A DNA stretch of 64,000 nucleotides from Pseudomonadota bacterium (GTDB lineage Bacteria; Pseudomonadota; Alphaproteobacteria; Rhizobiales; Pleomorphomonadaceae), in assembly GCA_023436885.1 (NCBI GenBank), contig JAEZHI010000004.1:1-64000 (forward strand). The letters run 5' to 3'. The position numbers and the translations under genes are program-made. The first letter of the stretch is position 1. Each line of letters opens with the position of its first letter. A model generated the notes under the pieces. That model was not told the origin of the DNA. It saw only the letters and a program-made list of their open reading frames with translations, and did no database searches. This document shows positions 17,813 to 25,303 of this stretch, piece by piece.

Positions 17813-17816
17813 AGGA

Positions 17817-17850
17817 AAGACCGGCAGAGGGCTCTGCCGGTCTTCGTTCT
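17817..17850. terminator. Rho-independent terminator, possibly bidirectional
   Basis: The stem AAGACCGGCAGAG / CTCTGCCGGTCTT is perfect over 13 bp (core 17819-17842) and is followed by a T-rich TTCGTTCTCT. It begins five bases after the oxidoreductase stop and could also serve the convergent small gene ending at 17930. Confidence 0.85.
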
Positions 17851-17929
17851 CTGAACTCGACATTCCAACAGATGCAAAAGTTGTTGAGTGCATCACCGGC
17901 TGCGCCCGGCGGACTCGATTCCGCGTCGG

Positions 17930-18118
17930 TCAAAGGTTTGTTGCGCTTCTCCGAGGCAGGCGATGCCGCCAGCGGGAAAGCGCCTGGCGGGCGGCGTGCA
18001 GCTTGCAAGCAAGCGGCGCGGCGGTATCGTAGAAGCGCTGGTCGTCCTCGGGACTGCGCAAGGTCTTGCGGCGGCTGACGCCCTCGCGCGCTATGATGAA
18101 TGCCAGGATGTCTTGCAT
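17930..18118 (-). CDS. Small basic hypothetical protein (62 residues)
   Basis: I do not recognise this protein. It starts MQDILAFIIAREG, is rich in Arg and Lys, and ends in an Arg-rich segment (RWRHRLPRRSA). It has no cysteine cluster or signal peptide; one Cys is at about residue 42. The ATG has an excellent ribosome-binding site, GGAGG five bases upstream, which is the main evidence for the gene. The open frame extends 30 codons further upstream, but without a comparable site. It lies alone between two convergent/parallel genes. Confidence 0.5.
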   Translation of the reverse strand: MQDILAFIIAREGVSRRKTLRSPEDDQRFYDTAAPLACKLHAARQALSRWRHRLPRRSATNL

Positions 18119-18237
18119 GGTCGCCTCCAAACTCAATGTCTGGAGCCGATATAGGCGGACGAAAAAACGATTCATACCGCCCATTTTCGCATGGCATCTT
18201 TCAAACATGAACGACGCCGCCGATCGGAGATTGATCG

Positions 18238-19266
18238 TCAGGCGGTGCCGCCATTGATGGCCGGCTTCACCTTGTTGCCGAGAAGCTCGATCGAGTGCAG
18301 TGCCGCTTCGTGGGGAAGCTCTGCGCCCTGCAGCAGCAACGTGATCCGATCGATGCCACCCAAGGACTCGTTGATATGACGAACCTTGGCGATGATCTCG
18401 TTCGGTCCACCGATCATCAGGGCGCCCGTCGGGCCTCGCAGCGCGTCATACTGAGCGCGTGTCGTCGGGCCCCAACCTCGCTCGCGGCCGATTTTGGAGA
18501 AGGTCCGCTCGTAGCCCGGCCAGTACGTATCGGCTGCTTCCTCGGCGCTGTCGGCCAGAAAACCGACGGCATGAACGCCCACGCTCAGCTTCTCCGGAGC
18601 GTGGCCAGCCTCGGCGCCCGCCCTCCGGTAGAGGTCGATCAAGGGACGGAACCGGTGAGGTTCGCCACCGATGATAGCGACAACCAAGGGCAAGCCCATC
18701 CATCCCGCCCGGGCGAATGAGGCCGGTGTGCCACCCACGCCGATGCGAACGGGCAATTGCTGCTGCACAGGTCTCGGGTAGACCCCTTGGCCCGTCAGGG
18801 CTGCGCGATGCTTGCCCGACCAGGTGACGTTGATGTTGTCCCGGAGGGTCAGAAGCAGATCCAGCTTCTCAGTGAACAGCTCATCATAGTCGGCAAGGTC
18901 GAAGCCGAACAGCGGATAGGATTCGATGAACGATCCGCGTCCGACGATGATCTCTGCCCGGCCGTTCGAAATCAGGTCCAGCGTGGCGAACTGCTGAAAA
19001 ACGCGCACGGGGTCGTCTGAGCTGAGAACGGTCACCGCGCTGGCGAGGCGGATAGACTTTGTACGCGCCGCAGCGGCTGCCAAGATCACGGCCGGGGAAG
19101 ACGCGAGATATTCCTCTCTGTGATGCTCTCCGATGGCGAAAACATCCAGACCAGCCGATTCTGCTGTCTCGATTTCTTCAAGGAGGCGCGCTATACGTGC
19201 AGCGTCGCCCGTTTTGCTGGAGGGGGTCCAGGTGGTTGACACGAAGCTGTCTATGCCGAATTCCAT
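18238..19266 (-). CDS. LLM-class flavin-dependent oxidoreductase
   Basis: This 342-residue protein has the bacterial luciferase-like TIM-barrel signature: MEFGIDSF at the start, the AIGEHHREEY segment near 50, LASAVTVLSSDDPVRVFQQFATLDL near 85-110, and GRAEIIVGRGSF. Such enzymes use reduced FMN (or F420) to oxygenate small substrates; the substrate is unknown. The ATG with AGGGATCGGTC before it gives the family's usual N-terminus; the frame continues 22 codons upstream. It is divergent from wrbA across 220 bases. Confidence 0.9.
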   Translation of the reverse strand: MEFGIDSFVSTTWTPSSKTGDAARIARLLEEIETAESAGLDVFAIGEHHREEYLASSPAVILAAAAARTKSIRLASAVTVLSSDDPVRVFQQFATLDLISNGRAEIIVGRGSFIESYPLFGFDLADYDELFTEKLDLLLTLRDNINVTWSGKHRAALTGQGVYPRPVQQQLPVRIGVGGTPASFARAGWMGLPLVVAIIGGEPHRFRPLIDLYRRAGAEAGHAPEKLSVGVHAVGFLADSAEEAADTYWPGYERTFSKIGRERGWGPTTRAQYDALRGPTGALMIGGPNEIIAKVRHINESLGGIDRITLLLQGAELPHEAALHSIELLGNKVKPAINGGTA

Positions 19267-19486
19267 GACCGATCCCTGAATTTGCTGGTTTAGAGCAGGG
19301 CGAAGAGCCACCCTGTGCGAACTGTTGGCCAATGTGGACGCGAAAGTGTGCCAACGAAAGGGGCCGATCGTTCACTCTGGGTGAAAAATATGTCGCGCTT
19401 TACGTGACTTTGCGTAGCTGTTGGTGCGGGTAAATTCAATTCACGTCCTTTGCCGGGCGAGCCGGCGTTGATGGGGGAATACGCGA

Positions 19487-20086
19487 ATGGCTAAGGTTCT
19501 TGTGCTCTACTATTCCGCTTATGGTCACATTGAGACGATGGCGCGTGCCGTCGCCGAAGGTGCTCGTTCTGCCGGCGCGACCGTGGATGTGAAGCGCGTT
19601 CCTGAATTGGTGCCGGAGGACGTCGCCAAGGCCTCTTATTACAAGGTCGACCAGGCCGCTCCGATCGCCAAGCCCGAAGAGCTTGCCGACTACGATGCTA
19701 TCATCGTCGGCGCCGGCACGCGTTTCGGAACGGTTGCCTCGCAGATGCGCAACTTCCTCGATCAGACCGGCGGCCTCTGGTTCCAGGGCAAGTTGGTCGG
19801 CAAGGTCGCTTCAGCCTTCACCTCCTCGGCGACGCAGCATGGTGGCCAGGAGTCGACGATCCTCGGTTTGATTCCGACGTTCCTCCATCATGGTATGGCC
19901 TACGTCGGTCTTCCCTATGCCTTCCAGGGGCAGATGGGCGTTGAAGCCGTCAAGGGTAGCTCGCCCTATGGTGCTTCCACCATCACCGATGGTGACGGCT
20001 CGCGTCAGCCGTCCGAGATCGAGCTGGAAGCTGCCAAATTCCAGGGCGCACACGTCGCAAAGATCGCTGCCAAGCTGTTTGGCTGA
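19487..20086 (+). CDS. wrbA: NAD(P)H:quinone oxidoreductase, WrbA type
   Basis: The 199-residue flavodoxin-like protein reduces quinones by two electrons, limiting redox stress. It has the FMN phosphate loop YYSAYGHIETMA (8-19), the WrbA-specific IIVGAGTRFGTVASQMRNFLDQTGGLW block (about 73-98) and the SSATQHGGQE loop, and ends with LGAxVAKxA-type helices. Length and motifs match WrbA throughout. The ribosome site is GGGGGAATACGCGA. A terminator lies 20 bases downstream. Confidence 0.96.
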   Translation: MAKVLVLYYSAYGHIETMARAVAEGARSAGATVDVKRVPELVPEDVAKASYYKVDQAAPIAKPEELADYDAIIVGAGTRFGTVASQMRNFLDQTGGLWFQGKLVGKVASAFTSSATQHGGQESTILGLIPTFLHHGMAYVGLPYAFQGQMGVEAVKGSSPYGASTITDGDGSRQPSEIELEAAKFQGAHVAKIAAKLFG

Positions 20087-20105
20087 TTGGCACATTGTGG
20101 ATTAT

Positions 20106-20138
20106 GAAGCCCCGGAGTCCTTCGGACCTCGGGGCTTC
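20106..20138. terminator. Bidirectional terminator between wrbA and the GNAT gene
   Basis: GAAGCCCCGGAGTCC, a TTC loop and GGACCTCGGGGCTTC form a 15-bp stem with one small internal mismatch, followed by ATTT. It lies between convergent genes, and its right arm overlaps the stop codon of the minus-strand GNAT gene. Confidence 0.8.
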
Positions 20139-20691
20139 ATTTGCGTTCGGGCCGGATACGCTCATAAAGGCCGATCGGCGCACCATCGGTGCCGGTGATA
20201 ACGGCGGCATGGGCGTAGCCAGCCCGCTCTGCCAGCCGGATCGACGGCTCATTCTTGGGCTCGATGATGCAAGTCGTGAGCGGAAAGCGCGCAGCCCGGT
20301 CGGCCCATGCCAGGCACGCGGCAAGTGCCTCGCTGGCATATCCCTTGCCGTGCGCGGCGTGTATGAAAGCCCAGCCCGCTTCCGGCAGTCCTCGAACAGG
20401 CAAATTGATTGGCCGCTTGAAATCGGAGAAGCCGATCTCGCCGATGAACGCACCGGTATCTTTCCGCTCAACAGCCCAAAAGCCATAGCCCATGACGATC
20501 CAATGACCGGCATAGCGAAGATAGCGCATCCAGCTTTCGTGCTCTGTCGCCGGACGTCCCGAGATGAAGCGCGTTACCTCCGGATCGGCCCACATGGCAG
20601 CAAGGGACGGAAAGTCCTCGCGTCGGTGGCCACGCAAAATCAGCCGATCGGTTTCGATCTCCGGCGCACGTGTCCTTCGGCTCTGTGGCAT
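20137..20691 (-). CDS. GNAT N-acetyltransferase, RimJ/RimL-like
   Basis: The 184-residue protein starts with the RimJ/RimL-type ETDRLILRGHRREDF (13-27). It has the acetyl-CoA-binding turn HAAHGKGYASEALAACLAWA (near 112-131) and the ending segment PKNEPSIRLAERAGY. It transfers acetyl from acetyl-CoA to an amino group; the acceptor (protein N-terminus or small molecule) is unknown. It converges on wrbA, with a shared terminator between them. Confidence 0.92.
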   Translation of the reverse strand: MPQSRRTRAPEIETDRLILRGHRREDFPSLAAMWADPEVTRFISGRPATEHESWMRYLRYAGHWIVMGYGFWAVERKDTGAFIGEIGFSDFKRPINLPVRGLPEAGWAFIHAAHGKGYASEALAACLAWADRAARFPLTTCIIEPKNEPSIRLAERAGYAHAAVITGTDGAPIGLYERIRPERK

Positions 20692-20748
20692 CGCACATCT
20701 CGCATCGTTATAGTAATGCTTTAGCAGATTCGACGGAGAGTGAGCCTC

Positions 20749-21207
20749 ATGCGGTGTCCTTATTGCGGCAATGATGACAGCCAGGTGAAGGACAGCCGCC
20801 CCACCGAGGACGGCACCGCGATCCGTCGTCGTCGCGTGTGTATCGCCTGCGGTGGCCGCTTTACGACCTTCGAGCGCGTACAGCTTCGCGAGTTGACGGT
20901 CATCAAGCGGTCAGGACGGCGTGTACCTTTTGATCGCGACAAGCTGATGCGCTCGGTTCAGATCGCGCTTCGCAAGCGTCCCGTCGAGGGGGAGCGGGTC
21001 GAGCGCATGGTCAACGGCATTGTTCGTCAACTTGAAAGCATGGGTGAAAGCGAGATCGATGCCGGGCTGATCGGTCGCCTTGTCATGGAGGGGTTGAAGA
21101 CGTTGGACGATGTCGCGTACGTGCGCTTCGCCTCCGTTTATCGGGACTTCCGCGAGGCCAAGGATTTCGAGAGTTTGCTCGGCGAACTCAACGCCGATAG
21201 CGAGTGA
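20749..21207 (+). CDS. nrdR: Transcriptional repressor NrdR
   Basis: The 152-residue protein begins MRCPYCGNDDSQVKDSRP and has a zinc ribbon with CPYC (3-6) and CIAC near 31-34, followed by the ATP-cone domain (VIKRSGRRVPFDRDKL). NrdR binds (d)ATP and represses ribonucleotide reductase genes. The ATG was chosen because the protein then has the invariant start; GGAG lies ten bases upstream. It is seven bases from ribD, the common nrdR-ribD arrangement of Alphaproteobacteria. Confidence 0.96.
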   Translation: MRCPYCGNDDSQVKDSRPTEDGTAIRRRRVCIACGGRFTTFERVQLRELTVIKRSGRRVPFDRDKLMRSVQIALRKRPVEGERVERMVNGIVRQLESMGESEIDAGLIGRLVMEGLKTLDDVAYVRFASVYRDFREAKDFESLLGELNADSE

Positions 21208-21214
21208 GGCGGCC

Positions 21215-22408
21215 ATGACGGTGGCCCGTGGCCAACCGACCGAACTCGATCGCCGCTTCATGGCAGCTGCCATCGCGCTCGGCTGGCGCAACGCTGGCGT
21301 CGCCCGACCTCATCCCTCCGTCGGCGCCATCCTCGTGCGCAAGGGCGCGGATAGCTTCGAGGTCATTGCTCGCGCCGTTGCCCCGCCGGGCGGACGTCCA
21401 CATGCTGAGGCGCTGGTCTTGGCTGCCGCTGGTCCGAGAGCTCGCGGTGCCACCCTCTATGTCACGCTCGAACCTTGCTTCAATGGCGGCCCGGCGCCGT
21501 CCTGTGTGACGGCATTGGTCAACGCCGGCGTGGCACATGTCGTTGTAGGTATTGAAGATCCCGATCCGCGCTACACAGGGCGTAGCCTAGCCATTCTTGA
21601 GCGGAATGGCATTCCGGTAACCACCGGCGTGCGAGCCGGCGAGGCAGCGTTGTTGCACGCCGGCCATATCGCACGTTCGCGTCTCGATCGGCCTCATGTG
21701 CATCTGCGTCTAATGCTTAGCGCCGATGGCTGTGTGGAGCGGACGGGGGAAGGAACGCGACCAATTGCTTGCGCGGCAACCCGTGCACACGGCTTTGGCC
21801 TTCGCTTGATGCATGATGCTGTGATGGTCGGCAGCGGAACGATCATCGCCGATAATCCTCGCCTCACTGCGCGGTTGCCGGGATGCGATAGCCGCTCCCC
21901 GGTGCGAGTTGTGGTCGATGCCGAGGCCCGTACGCCGGTTGATTCGAACGTTGTCGCACTTGCAAGAACGTCGCCAACCTGGATTTTTGTCGCCCCTGAT
22001 GCGCCCGAGGACCGTGTTCGCGCCTTGTTTCAGCGGGGTGTGCTGGTGCTGACGGCCGAGCGCGAAGCGTCTGGCCGGATCGATCTCGCAGACGTTCTGT
22101 TCCAGATGTGCGGGCTTGGGATTGCTTCTGTGCTGGCCGAAGGCGGGGCTCGTCTGTCGCGGTCGCTCCTCGAAGCCGGGATGGTCGACGAGGCAACCGT
22201 TGTCGTATCGGGAGAAGCGGCCGGAGGCGAGGTGCCCAATCTGCCGCTTTCGGAGCTCTCGGACGCGACAGCCTTCCGTATTGTGTCCGGAAGATCGTTC
22301 GGCGAAGATCGTCTATTGCATCTCGCCCGGATCGATGGACGAACGTCCATTCATGATATTCGCTTACCTGTAAGACCTATTCGCAGACCTATTGCGGAAC
22401 CATTGTGA
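21215..22408 (+). CDS. ribD: Divergent bifunctional riboflavin-specific deaminase/reductase
   Basis: The 397-residue protein has an N-terminal cytidine-deaminase-like domain, with zinc ligands in PHAE (H63, E65 catalytic), C88 and C97, and a C-terminal RibG-type reductase (about 155-385; VGSGTIIADNPRLTARLPG and VLAEGGARLSRSLLEAG). Together they convert diaminohydroxyribosylaminopyrimidine phosphate to the ribityl compound in riboflavin synthesis. The loop usually written PCSHxGRTPPC reads PCFNGGPAPSC, and the usual PNP reads PHP, so substrate-binding residues differ. The spacing of the zinc cysteines is kept. ribE does not follow; uraD does. The ATG follows GAGGCGGCC. Confidence 0.85.
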   Translation: MTVARGQPTELDRRFMAAAIALGWRNAGVARPHPSVGAILVRKGADSFEVIARAVAPPGGRPHAEALVLAAAGPRARGATLYVTLEPCFNGGPAPSCVTALVNAGVAHVVVGIEDPDPRYTGRSLAILERNGIPVTTGVRAGEAALLHAGHIARSRLDRPHVHLRLMLSADGCVERTGEGTRPIACAATRAHGFGLRLMHDAVMVGSGTIIADNPRLTARLPGCDSRSPVRVVVDAEARTPVDSNVVALARTSPTWIFVAPDAPEDRVRALFQRGVLVLTAEREASGRIDLADVLFQMCGLGIASVLAEGGARLSRSLLEAGMVDEATVVVSGEAAGGEVPNLPLSELSDATAFRIVSGRSFGEDRLLHLARIDGRTSIHDIRLPVRPIRRPIAEPL

Positions 22409-22460
22409 TTTTGCCAACCTCGTTGTCGTAATTGATTTGTAAGCCCAAATGGGGACCACG

Positions 22461-22970
22461 ATGACCCTTCCGATGACTGTCCAGGATGTGAACAGCCTGG
22501 GCGCCAAGGCCTTCATGGCCACTTTCGGCGACGTTGCCGAACATTCTCCCTGGGTGGCCGAGGCTGCCGAGGAGATGCGTCCGTTCACCAATCGCGACGC
22601 TCTGATCGCGGCCTTCGAGCGGACACTGCGCGCTGCGGGGCGCGCTGCAAAACTGGCACTTATCCAGGCCCACCCTGATCTTGCCACGAAGGCACAATCG
22701 ATCGCCGACGACTCGCGCCGTGAACAGGCGGGCGCCGGGCTCGATGCCCTGTCGCCTGCGGAGTTCGTTCGTTTCGAGACGCTGAACAAAGCCTATCGCG
22801 AGCGCTTCGGCTTCCCCTTCATTTTTGCAGTTCGGGGGGCAACCAAGGCGGATATTCTCGCTTCCTTTGAGGAGAGGCTGGACAACAGTGCCGAAGTCGA
22901 GTTCGAGCGTGCGCTGGACGAGATCGTGCGTATCTTCCGCTTCCGCATCGAGGATCGGGTCGCATCTTGA
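22461..22970 (+). CDS. uraD: OHCU decarboxylase
   Basis: The 169-residue protein matches 2-oxo-4-hydroxy-4-carboxy-5-ureidoimidazoline decarboxylase, the third step of urate degradation to S-allantoin. It has the catalytic His in LIQAHPDLATKAQ, a conserved NKAYRERFGFPFIFAVRG block, and the SPWVAEAAEEMRPF helix. The ATG with GGGGA five bases upstream was chosen over one 12 bases earlier. Its stop codon overlaps the TTG start of the allantoate amidohydrolase, so the two are coupled in a purine-catabolism unit. Confidence 0.93.
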   Translation: MTLPMTVQDVNSLGAKAFMATFGDVAEHSPWVAEAAEEMRPFTNRDALIAAFERTLRAAGRAAKLALIQAHPDLATKAQSIADDSRREQAGAGLDALSPAEFVRFETLNKAYRERFGFPFIFAVRGATKADILASFEERLDNSAEVEFERALDEIVRIFRFRIEDRVAS

Positions 22971-24235
22971 GAACACCGACGGAGCTTGGCATCCGTGCCG
23001 AAGAACTGCTTGCTGAGCTCGCCGCTTTCACCGATGGCGACGGCAATCTCACGCGTCTTTATCTGTCACCAGCCCACCGAGAAGCGGCAGGTCGCGTTGC
23101 CTCGTGGATGCGCGAGGCGGGCCTTGATGTGGGACAGGACGCGCTCGGTACGGTGCGCGGCCGTCTCAAGCCGACGGCGCCGGGCAGGGCGGGCAACCGT
23201 CGTCTGCTGATCGGTTCGCATATCGACACGGTGGTCAACGCCGGTCGCTATGACGGGATGCTCGGTGTCGTTGCCGGCATACTCGCTGTCGAGGAAATCA
23301 AGGCGCGCGGGATCTCGCTGCCATTCGGTGTCGATGTGCTTGCCTTTGGCGATGAGGAAGGCGTGCGCTTTCCTTCAACCCTGGCCTCCAGCTCGGCTGT
23401 CGCCGGTTGTCTCGTGTCCTCCGACCTCGATTCACGCGACGCCGAGGGCATAACGTTGCGCGATGCGTTGGTTGAGTTCGGCGGCGATCCCGAGAATGTC
23501 GCGTCGGCGGCCTACGCGAGTGACGAAGCGCTAGCCTATCTTGAAGTCCATATAGAGCAAGGCCCCGTGCTCGAAGCCGAAGGGCTGCCGATTGGCATTG
23601 TCACGTCGATCGCTGGACAGTCCCGGTTCTTCGTCACGGTCACCGGCGAAGCGGGCCACGCGGGTACCGTACCGATGGCCCTGCGCCGCGACGCTTTGGC
23701 GGCGACTGGCGAGATGTTGCTGGCAATTGAGGATGTGGCCCGGGCCGGAGGCGCCCATCAGATGGTCGCTACCGTTGGTCGCCTGACTTTAAAGCCAGGG
23801 GCGGTCAACGTCATTCCGGCCGAGGTGGTCTTCACGCTTGATATTCGTGCGGATGCTGATGCGCCGCGTCTGGACGCCATTTCCAGGCTGGAAACTCGCC
23901 TCCAGGAAATCGCTGCGGGGCGCGGCGTTTCAGTGAGCGTGGAAAAGTTCTACGAGAGCCCAACAACACCCTGCGCCTCTTATCTGCAGGAGGCATTCGC
24001 CGGCGCAGCTCGCGATCTTGGCGTGAGAGAGCGTCGGCTTGCGTCTGGCGCCGGCCACGACGGCCATGCCATGCATCGTCTCACCGACGTGGGCATGCTC
24101 TTCGTGCGCTGCCGCGGCGGCATCAGCCATAACCCCGCTGAGTTCGCGAGCGTTGACGACATGGGGATCGCCGTCGAAGCCTTGATCAAGACCATTGTGC
24201 AGTTGGCGGCACAAGCGTCCGACCGACCCAACTGA
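22967..24235 (+). CDS. allC: Allantoate amidohydrolase / M20-type Zn-dependent carbamoylase
   Basis: The 422-residue protein is an M20-family metallohydrolase of the AllC/N-carbamoyl-L-amino-acid hydrolase group. Metal ligands are visible in GSHIDTVVNAGRYDGMLG (H in 83-86, D near 95), FGDEEGVRF, the HIEQGP motif and the C-terminal SHNPAEF. GHDGHAM lies in the substrate region. Adjacency to uraD favours allantoate as substrate, releasing ureidoglycine, CO2 and ammonia; carbamoyl-amino-acid hydrolysis remains possible. The TTG start overlaps the uraD stop by four bases. Confidence 0.9.
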   Translation: MRTPTELGIRAEELLAELAAFTDGDGNLTRLYLSPAHREAAGRVASWMREAGLDVGQDALGTVRGRLKPTAPGRAGNRRLLIGSHIDTVVNAGRYDGMLGVVAGILAVEEIKARGISLPFGVDVLAFGDEEGVRFPSTLASSSAVAGCLVSSDLDSRDAEGITLRDALVEFGGDPENVASAAYASDEALAYLEVHIEQGPVLEAEGLPIGIVTSIAGQSRFFVTVTGEAGHAGTVPMALRRDALAATGEMLLAIEDVARAGGAHQMVATVGRLTLKPGAVNVIPAEVVFTLDIRADADAPRLDAISRLETRLQEIAAGRGVSVSVEKFYESPTTPCASYLQEAFAGAARDLGVRERRLASGAGHDGHAMHRLTDVGMLFVRCRGGISHNPAEFASVDDMGIAVEALIKTIVQLAAQASDRPN

Positions 24236-24238
24236 ATA

Positions 24239-24270
24239 GAGGCGCCTTTTCAGCTTAAGGGCGCCTCCTG
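24239..24270. terminator. Terminator hairpin between allC and the EF-hand gene
   Basis: GAGGCGCCTT, an 8-base loop and AAGGGCGCCTC pair with one bulged G, followed by CTGGTTT. It lies three bases after the allC stop and 16 bases before the end of the convergent gene, so it may serve both. Confidence 0.75.
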
Positions 24271-24282
24271 GTTTCTGATCGC

Positions 24283-25149
24283 TCAGGCAGCGACGTCGAG
24301 GCTAGCCCCGGAATCCGTGCTAGCCGATTGCATGGTCTCATATGCGGAAATGGCCGGTCCAGCCAATGGATTACCCTGAGGAGGCTGCGCCTTGCCCTCA
24401 TCGTTGTTCTGTTGGGCTGCCTCAGCGGTGGGCGAAGCCGGGGTGGTCGTTGTCGTGCTGGTGCCATCCGTGTAGGTGATGGTCGTCGTGGTGCTGCCGT
24501 CTGGATTGGTAACGGTAGTCTCGCTTTCGACTTCCTTGCTGGATGACGATCCGCCTGCCGCAGATGCGCCACCCGAAGAAGACGAACCACTTGCAGAACT
24601 TGTTTGCGTCGATGTGCTGCTGTCAGTCGAGGAGGACGTTCCGCTCGAAGCGGATCCCGATGCGGACTGGCTGTCTTCCGTGAATGTGGTGAACTCGTCT
24701 TGGCTCACCGAGCCGTCGCCATTGGTGTCGATCGAACTATACAGCTGCTTGAGTGCTTCGGTGTCGGAGGAGAGCCCCTCGGGAGCTCCCGCAGAGAACT
24801 CCTCGAAGCTCAAGCTATCCGAGCCGTCCGTATCAAGATCCGTGAAGGAGGGGCCGGTGCTGGTCCCATTTTCCTGGATCGACATCAGCGTGGACTGCAT
24901 GTCGCTTGATAGCTGACTGAACGCGCTCTCGAACTCGGGACCTGCAAGAGCCCCATCACCATCGGAATCAGTGCTCGAGATGAGCTTTGACAGCGTGGAA
25001 AGAGCATCAGAAGCGTTGGAGTTGTCGCTAGCCGCAGCTGATAGCTCTTCGGCGCTGACAGTGCCGCTCTTGTCGGTGTCAATCTTCGCGAAGAGGGACT
25101 GAAGCTGAGAGAGGGAACTGGAAGATGAAGAAAGGGAGGAAACGCTCAT
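24283..25149 (-). CDS. Calcium-binding EF-hand protein with Ser/Thr-rich tail
   Basis: The 288-residue acidic protein has four canonical 12-residue EF-hand loops: D24-E35, D61-E72, D106-E117 and D141-E152, arranged as two pairs. The C-terminal half (about 155-260) is a low-complexity Ser/Thr/Gly stretch with no cysteine. No classical signal peptide is visible; the N-terminus is a run of serines (SVSSLSSSSSSLS). It resembles calmodulin-like EF-hand proteins of Rhizobiales, which may be exported by a non-Sec route; that is inference. The frame extends 12 codons upstream of the chosen ATG. Confidence 0.88.
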   Translation of the reverse strand: MSVSSLSSSSSSLSQLQSLFAKIDTDKSGTVSAEELSAAASDNSNASDALSTLSKLISSTDSDGDGALAGPEFESAFSQLSSDMQSTLMSIQENGTSTGPSFTDLDTDGSDSLSFEEFSAGAPEGLSSDTEALKQLYSSIDTNGDGSVSQDEFTTFTEDSQSASGSASSGTSSSTDSSTSTQTSSASGSSSSGGASAAGGSSSSKEVESETTVTNPDGSTTTTITYTDGTSTTTTTPASPTAEAAQQNNDEGKAQPPQGNPLAGPAISAYETMQSASTDSGASLDVAA

Positions 25150-25303
25150 GGCCAGGATATGCCCCCGGGGGTTGGAGGCGCGCATGATCGCGCGTCATCC
25201 TTTTGACGCGCGCTTCCCTAAAGTCAGGCAGGAATTATTGTTTCCTGGTTTGACAGTCTTTTCTGAGTAGCAACAATATACTGACAAGCAGCTACTAGCC
25301 CTC

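Noticed and set aside
17790..18197. 135-codon minus-strand frame overlapping the 62-residue small gene
   Set aside because: It starts without a ribosome site and runs through the terminator hairpin at 17817-17850.
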